This document shows, in pieces, positions 44,280-56,100 of a stretch of DNA of 64,000 nt. Where the stretch lies: the NCBI RefSeq assembly GCF_000002235.5, contig NW_022145542.1, positions 434,001-498,000 of the forward strand. The letters are read 5' to 3'. A program made the translations under genes and the position numbers. A model generated the notes under the pieces. That model was given only the letters and a program-made list of their open reading frames with translations. It was not told the DNA's origin and ran no database searches. Within the stretch, counting starts at the first letter, position 1; each line of letters opens with the position of its first letter. The DNA is from Strongylocentrotus purpuratus. Its lineage: Eukaryota; Echinodermata; Echinoidea; Camarodonta; Strongylocentrotidae.

Positions 44280-45240
44280 ATCTAGAGCTAAGTCACTCAG
44301 CATGTTTCCACAGAAAAAAAGTGGAACACGGATTATCTCTTCCGGAATTGAAATACTGTGTCGTGACGACACGGTATTTAATTACCAATCTGTTTCCGCA
44401 GAGCGCAGCATTCCGATTAGCCCCGATTCCGTGTTCCAAGTCAGGCAAATACTGTGTCAATCGGAAGTCAAGATTCAACCTTTGACCTCGATCATGGATC
44501 CAGATCTACACAGGATCCACGCTATTCTATTGTGACGTGAATTTTTCATTGTTACGTACAGCGCATATATAAACATATTATTGTGTACGCATATTTCAAA
44601 GTATTTTTCAACCAATCACGCTGCAGTGGTGATTGGGGCTTCGCATGCTCTGTTGATCCGCCAGACACGGTTTGTGGTTATGATAATCCGTATCTCAGTC
44701 GACACGATTCGACACGCCTGTGTTTCCACAGAAAAGTTACACGGTATGACACGGTATTATATGGAAAGCCGTTGGTGACTTTATTCACGTGCCCCAGACG
44801 TATGGAACGCGGCACACGTCTGCTAAATTGACCAATCACCGCCTGTTATTTAGCAGGCGCATGCAAGGTGCGATAGCACACGCCTGTTACTTTATTAGCA
44901 CACGTGTGCCTTTTTCCAGACGGATGCTGTTTACTGCACATGCGTCTGGAATTGATCTACCAATCAGATACCTTGTTTAATATGGAGTTTAATGTGTGTG
45001 TACGGTGAGTGCATGCAGCGCAGACAAACAAAAATGTGCCGGGCACATGGTGATCGACGCACGTGGTACTCTTACCGTTCTTAAAAGTATTGACTTTGAT
45101 TTCTATGTCAGAAAAGAAGTATACATTGTACTTCCATTGAGGTTGGAACTTTCTGATGCAAAGAATATTATGCCAAATTATAAACGAGGTACCGAACTGC
45201 TATATGAACGTTTATCCTCCACCTAGTATTGGAGTTTGTA
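44280..45240. other. Foldback-rich non-coding stretch
   Basis: Contains several inverted pairs (TGGAACACGGA against TCCGTGTTCCA at about 44320-44440; ATACTGTGTCGTGACGACACGGTAT). Many short overlapping ORFs are open because of the GC-richer, repetitive composition; none has a domain. Confidence 0.5.
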
Positions 45241-46017
45241 AATACTATAAAGCTATAGTCTAGGGTTGATAAAGAAAAAGGTTAGTCTAATATCATGAAT
45301 GGTAGTTTCCAGATTTACAATCTATCATTCAGAACCTACTCTAATTGCAAATTAGGTGATATACTATGCAACAGTGCCATTGTGATAATGTGTATGAGCC
45401 AGTGTGATAAATAGTGTTGGAACAACAGAGTATATCTCTCCCCCTCTTCCATCTCTCCCTTATCTCTCTTGGGTCACTCTGCACAGAGGTCAACCTCACT
45501 CGTGGTATTTTTTTTTTTTTTTTTAACAATTTTGTTTTATTTCTCCAGATGTGTAACACAAACCATGACATACAATTGAATAAAATAAACGTGTTCAATA
45601 TTGATGCTTTTACATAAACATAATTAAACACAAACTTATTTGCAGTATAATATAACTTAACAACAAAGTAAACGTATAAGTACCTAAACATAATATGTCA
45701 ATTGTAAATGTTATTTACTTATATATTACAAAAAAAAACAAATCTGGAGATAATTTTACTGAAACAATCCTGCCCCCTCCCTGCCCCCTACATCACACAG
45801 ACATACTCACCCTCTATCACACAAACATACTCACCCACTCACACACATACTCACCCACCCACCCACCCACCCCCCCCCACACACACACACACACAGTACT
45901 CACTCAGTGGATGTCTGCCAACATTCTCAACTTAAGAAAAATATACTAAATAAGTTATCCAGGCCGCAAAATCGAGTTACGCTTTTAACAAGCTCACGGT
46001 GGAGAAGAAAGCAAATC

Positions 46018-49000
46018 TTAATTAATCTTAAGCTGCTCCCACTTTAAAAAATGTGATCCTAGCTTTCCCATTTTAATTGCTATTTTCTTTTCCTCATCCC
46101 TATACTTAAAAATGCTTTTTTTCATCTTTTCTAAAGTTAGTACTCGCCCCCCCGATCTTGACATAAATGTAACATACTTCACCATGAAAATGATAGTATT
46201 ACACATTTTTATTCTATATGAACTACCTACCAACCCAACAAATATATCTCGCCATTCTAAATCTTTAATTTCATCTTACTCAAAAAGTTGTATTAAAGCC
46301 TGCCATAACCTTTGAACGCTCCCACAAGATAAAAATAAATGTTTGTATGTTTCTATTTCCTGCTTACAAAACGAACATAAATTATCACCAACAAAACCAA
46401 ATCTATGAAGATGCTCATTAGTGTATATGGCTCCATGCAATAATTTAAATTGAAATTCACGTTGTTTTCTAATGAGTATAGTAATTCTTGGTCTCACAAA
46501 TATTTCTTTTAATTCTTTATCTATAAAATCATAGTCATTTTGCCGATCCCTTACCTGCAAATCATACGTTCGCTGCAGTGCTTTGATGAAATAATCATAG
46601 ATTGTTCTTGAACCCACATCCACAAACTGTATTTTTTTACTAGAAATATGGAAATAAGTATTAAAGCTTATCAAATCAACCTCGAGGAATTCTATTAGCC
46701 CTGAATCATCCTTCCATAACCTGGGTATCGCATCATAAATATCAATAATCATAAGCAAATTATTACCTTTCATACCGAGGTTCATAAAATATTTAACAGG
46801 CTTAACATGACCTTTCTCAACCAAATGATTCAGTTGAACAATCCCTCTTTCAAACAAGTATCTATCAAATATACTTTTTCCATTTATACATATATTCTGA
46901 TTATTAAAAATAATTGGATTAATATAACCCTCCAAATATCTTAAATTACTTGTCTCTTGCCATGCTTGCAACATTTCCATATAGTATGGTGGAATATCTA
47001 AAACGAGTTTAATCTTGTTTAAATCATAATCACATAAAAAAATAAATCTACCACCCACAAACTGTAAGCAATGATCAAAAAACAATTTCCATCCCAAACT
47101 TTTCTCTCCATATAAAAGACGTTTTATCCACATTATGCGCTGTATTTTAACGGACATTTCAAAATTAATCATTCTTAATCCTCCAAAGTCATAATCCTGA
47201 TACATTATTGCCCGTTTAATTCTATCTTTCCCCCTCCATATGAATTCAAATGAAATTTTTGCAACTTCTTTATATACCCAATGAGGGACAATAACGAGAG
47301 ATGAAATATAATTTAATTTTGAAAGCGCATAAGTTTTTAGCAAATGTATTTTACCCATAATAGTTAAATCTCTTTGTTTCCACCATACAAGCAATTTTTT
47401 TATTTTACTTAGAATTTCTTTATAATTCAAATCATCTTTTAAACTTCGATCTAATGAATAACTAACCCCTAAAATATGTATTTCCTTAACCAAATTTCCA
47501 AATAAAGGCCCATCAGGTTTGTTCTCATCCTCACCCATCCACATAAAATGTGTCTTTGTTTTATTCACTTTAAGACCACTAATTTTTTCAAATGATTCAA
47601 AAATATATTGCAACCTTCTAACCGAATCAATATCCTTCAAAAATATTGTCATATCATCTGCATATAACACTTGCCTAATTTCAGATTTTCCAAATGTAAT
47701 CCCTTTAATACCGTTGTCCCTCCTTACTGCATGCGCCAAAATTTCGATGGCAACCAAAAACAAATATGGCGATAATGGATCCCCTTGCCTTACTCCCCTT
47801 TCTATTTCAAAATACCCCGTGGAGTGACCACCGTTCATAACACAACTACTTATCCCTTTATACAATAATTTTACCCAAGAGCAAAATGAATCTCCAAAAC
47901 CAAACAATTTCAATATTTGAAATAAATATCTATGAGATACAGAGTCGAAAGCTTTCTCAAAATCCACTGCACACAAAAACCCTTTCCCTTGTTCCCCATA
48001 ATGCATAGAATAAAATAACATGTCATCTATCAATCGTACAGCTTCCCCAATATTTCTATCTTTTATATATCCAACTTGATCATGATGAATTATTTCATTT
48101 AAAACCTCTTTCATTCTTTTTGCTAGAACTTTAGATACAATTTTATAATCTACATTCAAAAGCGTGATGGGTCGATAATTTTTTATATGGAGAGTATCTT
48201 TCGCTTCCTTCTCAATTAAGGTAATTACCCCTTGTTTTTGAGATGCCGTTAATTCCCCCCTTTCGTATGTTTCATTCAATACTTCTACTAACAAATCACC
48301 CAAAGCTGGCCAAAAAGTATAATAAAATTCAACTGTTAACCCATCATTTCCCGGGGTTTTATTCAATTTCATTTCTTTTAAAACTTTCAAGCATTCATCT
48401 TTAGTTAATTTACCTTCACAGATTTCCTTATTGTCTTCATTTAACTTTGAAATATCATTGAAAAAGAAAGGGTCGTTTTGATTTATATCAGCCCTTAAAG
48501 AATATAAATCTTTATAAAATAGTTTAATTTCCTTTAAAATTTCCTCCTTATCTCTAGTAGTTTCCCCATTTTCTTTGTACACCTCCCTAATTACACTTTT
48601 CCTTTTATTCGATTTTAACAACTGTTCAAAATATTGCGTATTGTTTTCTCCATCTTCAAACCAAGGTGCTCTTGATCTTATTTTAATGCCCTGTCGAGAA
48701 AAATCATACAATTTATTTAGTTTATCCCTTTTCTCCTCAATACAATCAACAATATATTTAGTGGGTCCCACTACCAGTTCGCCTTCTAAATCCTTGATTT
48801 GTTTCTCTAACAGTTCTATTTCAACCCTCCTTGCTTTTGCCTTTTTCCGCGAGTATGTTATAATAAATTCTCTCATTTTCATCTTTAAAAAATCCCAAAA
48901 TACTAATTTATTCAAAATCTGTAATGACCATTCAGCTTTTAATTCCTGTATTTCCTTATTCATCTCTTCAACAAAATCTTTATCCATACATAAACTACTG

Positions 49001-49779
49001 TTAAATTTCCAATATGATTTCCCAAAAACAAACTTATCAACAAGATCATTAAATTCTAGCCTAACGCCAGAATGATCTGGCGTAATAGATGTCAAAATCT
49101 CACACGTACCCACCAATTTTTCAACACTACAAGGTATAAACCAATAATCTAAACGGCTTTGCACCACCGGCCAATTTTGTCGAAAAGTAAATTGCTTTAC
49201 ATTCGGATTTTTTTTCCTCCATATATCTTCTAAATCGTATTTATTTAAAAATTCCTTAATCAAATCAATAACCCGAGATTTCACCGGTGTTTTTGACCCC
49301 ACATAATCTAATTTTCCATCCAATATACTATTGAAATCACCTCCTAATAAAACTAAATAGTCCCGATCACACTGATCAAAAATACTTTCATCTAACTTCT
49401 TCAAAAATTCAATTTGTAAAGTTTCTTTATCTCTCGTTGGAAAATAAACATTAACCAATAGCATTTTAACCCTTTGTATTTCACCTTTAAAAATAATGTA
49501 TCTCCCCTCTTCATCTACTTTAATTTTTTTTTCTTCAAAATCTAAATGATTAGAAAATAAAATAAGAACCCCTCTACTATGGTTTGACCCATGACTAAAA
49601 AACATTGGCCCTCCCCAATCTTGTTTCCACCGCTCTTCTATCTCTACTGTACTATATGTTTCTTGTAAGAAAATTATACTATTCTTTTTAGTTTTGCACC
49701 ATTCAAAAATATTCACTCTTTTTAACCTATCTCTTATTCCTCTAACATTTAATGTCATGAAAGATAATTTCACTGCCAT
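46018..49779 (-). pseudogene. LINE ORF2: AP-endonuclease plus reverse transcriptase, one in-frame stop
   Basis: The ATG at 49777-49779 opens 1167 codons to a TAA at 46276-46278. Translation in the same frame continues another 85 residues (with YRIKM, then HFLKWEQLKIN) to 46018. The N-terminal endonuclease has LNVRGI, FLQETYS, LGGDFNS, SRLDYWF and TPDHSGV. The RT has FEKAFDS near residue 610, RGVRQGDPLSPYLF and YADD near 706. A cysteine/histidine cluster LCSFCKQEIETYKHLFLSC lies near 1145. Apart from the single stop the frame is fully open, so the copy is young. It encodes target-primed reverse transcription. The L1/Tx1 assignment rests on overall look. Confidence 0.88.
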
Positions 49780-50776
49780 GTTATTTTATGTGTAATTGTA
49801 TCCAAAACCTTACATCGATAAACTCCAAAGAAACTTCCACACAATCTATTTCCACCGTGAGCAAATGTATAGAAAAAACTATCTGCAGCCAAACATATAT
49901 GCATACTTATCGTCGAATAATATAAAAAAATGCAAGCAGAATCCACCCCGTACCACACAACCCAACGCATTCATACACACAAGCATATTCACTACACACA
50001 CAACACCCCCACACAAAACAACCAAAATCTGCTCTTCGGTGTACGTAAACATCCGAGAGCAAGAGCCTCCCCCTTTCCCTGTCAATTTAACTAGACCAAT
50101 GACAGAATAAACCAATGAACATTTCTTCTTGCACAAGTCGATGAGAAATACGTTGTATTGTTATATAACCGTAATCTAATTAAACAAAACAAAAAAAAAA
50201 TACAAAGAGCTTTTATCCCTTAACAAATGCCTTGAATTGTATTACGGAACCCGCTCGTCATAACTAAGTTAAATGATTTTCCTAAAATGCATTACAGTGA
50301 ATTGACCGGCCCGCGTACCTAATTACAATACGCACCTTCTAATTAAAAATAAAAACACGATCCCAATAAACCAAATTCCCCCAAACGACACCAGTTCGGC
50401 AACCTAATAAACTGTTCGTGCAAACCGAACCCATCATGCTATCATTTACCAAGTTCTATAATTTGCATAATAAGCCTCACCCATGAATGAATAGGCTCAC
50501 ACACCTGATCGTTTTGTATGCACTCCGTAAAAAAAACTCCTAAAGGGCGTTCCCGACAACTCGAAAGAACACCAAACGTCAGCCCGACATAATGATAGGC
50601 AAGCATGCATACCGGATCCCAACACGTTACTCCCTCTCAAAACATCACACCAACACCTGGCTTTAAAACAAAATAGTTTTGGCTGGGTGAACAGATCGGA
50701 CCATTATCCAGATACTCGAATTGTTTTCACTTTACAGAAAAAGTTTTAAATATGTATCAGTCATTTACTAAGATAT

Positions 50777-51385
50777 GTGAATTTACATAGAATGCGTTAT
50801 CGAAATAAAGCTCATTGTAATATTTAAAAAAAGCCGTCGTTACCCAGATACTATGGCATTGTATAAAGGCGTTGGAATATACATCGTGAAAGAAAGCGGA
50901 CGTTCAAAAGAGTTTATGGAAAGTACCTTGCAATAAAGCTCATTGTAATACCAAGAGCCGTGTTACCCAGATATTATGTTTTGCATAAATAGGCGTTACC
51001 ACAAAGTACTTGAATATCGTGAAAGAGAACAAATCCCCAACAGACCAGCAAGGTTTATGGAAAGTACCTTGCAATAAAGCTCATTGTAATACCAAGAGCC
51101 GTGTTACCCAAATATTACGTTTTGCATATATAGGCGTTACAACAAAGTACTTAAATATTGTGAAAGAGAACAGATCCCCAACAGACCAGCAAGGTTTATG
51201 GAAAGTACCTTGCAATAAAGCTCATTGTAATACCAAGAGCCGTGTTACCCAGATATTATGTTTTGCATAAATAGGCGTTACAACAAAGTACTTAAAAATC
51301 GTGAAAGAGAACAGATCCCCAACAGACCATCAATACATTTACCCCTCTATCTGAATTTACATAGATTTGCGTTATAAAATAATGA
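50777..51385. repeat. Tandem 5' monomers of the LINE, about 128-141 bp period
   Basis: AATAAAGCTCATTGTAAT recurs at 50804, 50932, 51073 and 51213, each followed by GCCG...GTTACCCAGATA...GGCGTT and then GTGAAAGA. The inner units are nearly identical. The position upstream of ORF2 resembles LINE promoter monomers. Confidence 0.88.
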
Positions 51386-51390
51386 AATAG

Positions 51391-52122
51391 TCAATATACT
51401 GTTTAAGCATGTTTTGAGGGAAATGTTTCTTCTCACTTCACGCATGCATGCTTAGGGTTGTAATACAAATCCTGCTACAATTCTTTTTGTTTTCTTTTTT
51501 TTAAATACCAAGTTATATAATTTGCATATCATGCGTCACAAAATGATAAACAAATGATGAAACACTACTGCCAATTCGAAATAGCACCAGGGAATGTATC
51601 CGGACCGGTCCCCAAGCATTTTAGCCCCCTTAATAAACAACACCACCTGGCACCATTGAAATATTTTGGAAACCTCACTCCTACACATACTTAACCCCTT
51701 TATTCCACAAGTGGCAAAGCTTAGAAAAGGGAACTGAAACCAACAGCCCTTGGCGCGACAATCTTATTAAAATATTATTATTGCTTTGGTTAGAACAATT
51801 AATGAACAACCTCTAGCAAAAAAAAAAAAAAAAAAAAAAAAATTGCCTGCAAAATCCCCCTTTTTTCTCAATGTTGTCACTTCATCTCCGATATTCAACA
51901 TTTAAGGCATTATGGAGACGAAGTTGCACACAAATCAAACCTCGCCTTCCACATACCCAACAACGATGAGAAACCCGAGGCTTCGCTTTATATTTCATAT
52001 ACACTGAAGAAAGAAAGAAAAAAAAAATGTGTGTGATATTAACTCTTGGTAAACGTACGATAATCTTCTCAAGTTTTGTATCATTTTTTTTAAACTAAAG
52101 AAACGAACAGAATATGTATATA
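51391..52122. other. Spacer between LINE and BEL/Pao element
   Basis: Includes a 26-nt A run at about 51817-51842. No gene or clear repeat ends. It could be the extreme 5' part of the LINE or host DNA. Confidence 0.45.
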
Positions 52123-52127
52123 TGTAT

Positions 52128-53070
52128 TGTAAGATTTAGAAAGTTTTCTGTCATGACGTCGGTTCAGATTAACCATAATTTCATTTGGTCGTAAGAGGGC
52201 GTTTGTAGTTCGCCAGCCTAAAAGTCACGAAATTTGAAATGTTTTGTGGACAGTGATTCCATCAGTAATCCCCGACAATCGAGACAAGCCCAATGTTGTA
52301 AGTACTATAAAGCTGTTATTTGTATAAATCAATCTTTAATTGTTTGTATGAGGCCAAAAATGGCACAAGATATAAATCTAGTTTTCTGTAATTTTAAGAT
52401 GAAAAGTACGTTAAAATGTTGTCTGTGCATGTAGCACCACATATAGACAAACGTAGGATAACGTGTGTGAATGCACAATTTGTGCATATATCAGTTTGTG
52501 TTGAGGATAATCTAGATTTGTGTGTAATGAGTGATGATAATTGACATGAAACAAGAGTATGAATTGTTTTCCTTGGTTATAAAGAATGTCAAGGGTGTAG
52601 AAGCAAATAGGAATTTAGTTCAGGAACCAAGTAAAGAGTGTAAGATAGAGGCAGGAAATAAGGCTGGTCGAGGGTTTATTTGTGTATGACGTTAACCTAC
52701 AAGATAGAGAGGTATGATTTGTAAGGGTTATATTTGTAAACAAAGGTAGAATTTGAGACAGTTCATTAGAATAAGATAAATGAGGCAGTTATACAGTTTG
52801 TGTTTGCACAAGTGAGCTTTACTCACATAGTTTATTCTTGAAGGTTTTCTTTACTCAGTTATGCATATTAAGGTCATTTATGGCAAGCTAGTTGTGCGAT
52901 ACAATAGATGTTTGTTTATTCATGTGAATTTGTACACATGCTTATGATTGCTTGTTTGTTTTATTGATATTACAGATGAACTGCATTTTATGCACGTATC
53001 TCAACTTGGATGTCGTCGTCCTTTCTTTAAGCCTACTGTTGGGGTCACTTCAGCAGAATTTAACGTCACA
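52128..53070 (+). repeat. 5' LTR of the BEL/Pao element
   Basis: 943 bp, TGTAAGATTT...TTAACGTCACA. Line-by-line reading against 60209-61151 showed no difference. It contains a donor-like TTGTAAGT at 52297 and an acceptor-like tract ending TTACAG at 52975. Confidence 0.96.
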
Positions 53071-53102
53071 CAAAGTTCATAACAGCTTTAGCATTCGTCA
53101 CC

Positions 53103-56100
53103 ATGAGTCAAGTAGGTGTTGATGATGTCAATCCAGAGGATTCTGCAAGTCAGGTTGGGAAGAGTTCCACCACGTCATCTGGACTTAGGACCAGGGCCAA
53201 GAGGGCTGCAATAGCAGCAGAATTAGCAGTTCTTCAGGAAGAACAAGAGATAGAACTTGAAGAAATACGCCTTAAGCAAAGGAAGGCTAAGTTACTCTTA
53301 CGTGCCAAGCTCAGCGCAGCAGAGGCAGAAGAAGACGTGTATGAGCAACACAGGAGTGGCAGTAAGGTGTCGAGTATAGGGAATAGGAGTTCCAGTCAGC
53401 AGAATGTCAAGCAGGTGCATGAAAGTGCAGAGCATGCTACGGAACATCATCATCATGTCAGCAATCATGATGTCAAGGAACCTGCGCTCCTACAAGAGAC
53501 TATTCCTTTTCCAGCTCAGCAAATGGCTTCATCTCCCATTTCAGGTCAAGCTTATCAACCACGAGACGACCGAGAATTTTATCTGCAGACCCAAGTTCAG
53601 CAACAACGATGGTTGGAAGCTATCAGTCTGGCTAATGTAGAGATGATGAAGTTTGATGGGAGTCCTTTGCACTTCCATGAATTTATGATGTCGTTCGACA
53701 ACTTAATTGGTCGATCTTCACTCGATAGTGGGACAAAACTTATGAAGTTATATCATTGCTGTGAAGGAGAAGTTAAGGGCATCATACAGTGCTGTATGGT
53801 CATGGAACCACTGTATGGGTACCAACGAGCCAGAGAGCTGTTGGTGGAACGCTTTGGCAGCAAGTACAAGATAGGAGAAGCCTGGATCAAACGTATAACC
53901 ACTGGTCCAATCTGCCATGCGAATGACCGGAAGGGGCTGCAGAAGTTTGCAGATGAGTTGAAGATCAGCATGGAAACTCTTCGAGCAATGGATCTACTGC
54001 AGGAAATTAGTAGCCAGAGAGAGTTGCTGAAGGTGGCTGAGAGACTTCCATATTACCTTAAAGGTAGATGGTTAAAGTTGGTGAGAGACATCAGACAGCA
54101 GGAGCGTTCTCCCGATATCTCGGACATGGCAAGGTTTGTCTCCAACGCTGCTGAGGAAGCCAATGATCCTGTCTTTGGAGATCTGACAGCAACAACAAAA
54201 AGAGTTGAAACTTCAAACCCAGCTTTCAACAAGAAGAGTACAAGAAGTAACTACATGTACGCTACAGAGGTAACAGAAGTAGCAGTCAACCTGAAGTGCC
54301 TGAAGTGTAGGCAAGAACATTCCTTGTTTGGGTGCGACAGTTTTAAATCCATGGCACCCGAGATGAGATTTCAGTTTGCTCAGGACAACAGACTATGTTT
54401 CAACTGCCTGCAATCTGGCCACACCAGTAGGTTTTGCAGATTGAATAGAAGATGCTCAGTACAAGGATGCCAGAGAAAACACACAAAATTTCTCCATTTT
54501 GCACAGGATGCATCTTCATCTGCAGGAAGGATGACAGCGACACAGGCTCCAGTTGAAACCCAGAACAACGAAGTCCATCAAGTCCAGAATGGGTTCGTTA
54601 AGAAGTGTGTCACAGGGGCCGGAAGGTGTGTGCTTCCCATTGTTCCAGTGAGGGTTAGAGCTCAAGGAGAGAATGTATTTGTGAATACATATGCACTGTT
54701 GGATTCTGGTTCAACCAGTACATTTTGTACAGCCACTTTGGCCAGAGAACTCAATGCTACTGGAAGGAAGCAAAGTTTAAGCCTGACAACACTGGAGAAG
54801 CGTAATAGCCCCATAGAGACCTCAGTGATTAGTCTGATTGCAGACACGGGACCAGATACAGACACTGTGAAGCTACCCTGTGTGTATACCAGAGACGCCA
54901 TTAATATCAGAGACACACACATTGCCAATGTGGATGACATTTCAGGATATCATCACTTAGAAGGAATCAACCTCCCGATCATTGAACGACATGAAGTTGG
55001 ACTGTTGATAGGGCAGGATTCACCTGAAGCCTTGATACCTATCGAGGTGAGACGAGGACAGCATGGCCCTTATGCTGTTAGGACCAAATTGGGTTGGTCA
55101 GTGAGTGGACCTGTAGGTTCCAGTTCAGATGGTGTACCCAAAGCTACATCTAGCTTCATTGACAGTAATGATAGACTGGAGGAACAAGTCAGCCAATTCT
55201 GGAAGATCGAAGCTACAGATGTGCTTAAGAAAGACAAGGCAATGTCAGTCAATGACAAGAAGGTAATGGAAATATGGGAGAGGGACATCCAGCGGGAAGG
55301 TGCACATTTCCAACTACCGGTGCCCTTCAGAAGGAGACCACCTAACTTGCCTGATAACAAGTGGAGTGCAGAACAGCGTTTGAAATCGTTGGCAAGGAGA
55401 TTGCAAAGAGATCAAGCAATGTATGTGAAATACAAACAGGGCATAGAGGATCTCCTCAGGAAAGGCTATGCAGAGGAAGTTAGTGAGGAGACTAGGCAAC
55501 CCAAGGACACCCCTGTTTGGTATTTGCCCCACCATCCAGTCTTGAATCCCCAAAAACCAGACAAGATGCGAATCGTGTTCGATTGTGCGGCCAAGCACCA
55601 AGGGGTATCTTTGAATGATGCAGTGTTACAGGGGCCGGACCTTATCAACAATTTGATGGGAGTTTTGCTTAGATTCCGCCAGCAACCAGTAGCACTCATG
55701 TCAGATATAGAGGCAATGTTCCACCAAGTGAGGGTACCTCCAGAAGATCGAAACGTGTTGAGATTCTTGTGGTGGAAGGACGGAGACTTCAACAAGGAAC
55801 CGCTGGTCTACCGGATGTGCGTCCACCTCTTCGGAGGTACGTGGAGCCCAAGTGTGTGCAGCCATGCACTTCGTCAGACAGCAAGAAACGGTGATGGTAA
55901 TGGTAAAGTGGAAGCATCTAAGGCCATTCTCGAGAACTTCTATGTGGACGACTGCCTGGTGTCAGTTGAGAATGAAGGAACAGTGGTGAAACTTGCTGCG
56001 GACTTGATGGTCTTGCTCAGTGAAGGAGGCTTCAGATTAACCAAATGGGTCAGTAACAACCCATTTGTCCTGCAATCCATACCAGAAGAAGAGAGAGCTA

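Larger units (their letters stand above)
45509..51390 (-). mobile_element. LINE (APE-type non-LTR retrotransposon, L1/Tx1-like), nearly full length
   Basis: Minus-strand element. The poly-A tail appears as a T run at 45509-45526. The 3' UTR (with CA/CCCA microsatellites at about 45838-45898) runs to about 46017, and a large ORF2 occupies 46018-49779. The 5' region contains about four tandem monomers of about 140 bp (50777-51385). No ORF1 was recognised between ORF2 and the monomers. The true 5' end and target duplications were not found; a poly-A run at about 51817-51842 may mark another boundary. Confidence 0.85.

Noticed and set aside
44302..45226. Cluster of overlapping 60-80-codon ORFs
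   Set aside because: All frames are open by chance in foldback repeat DNA and no recognisable domain appears.
48575..49075. Plus-strand ORF of 166 codons
   Set aside because: It is the complement of the LINE ORF2 coding strand.
50981..51330. CRISPR-like array
   Set aside because: Units of about 140 bp are repeated whole with no unique spacers, in animal DNA; they are LINE 5' monomers.
52234..52434. 66-codon ORF in both LTRs
   Set aside because: It is identical in both only because the LTRs are identical. No domain, and it overlaps the candidate LTR intron.
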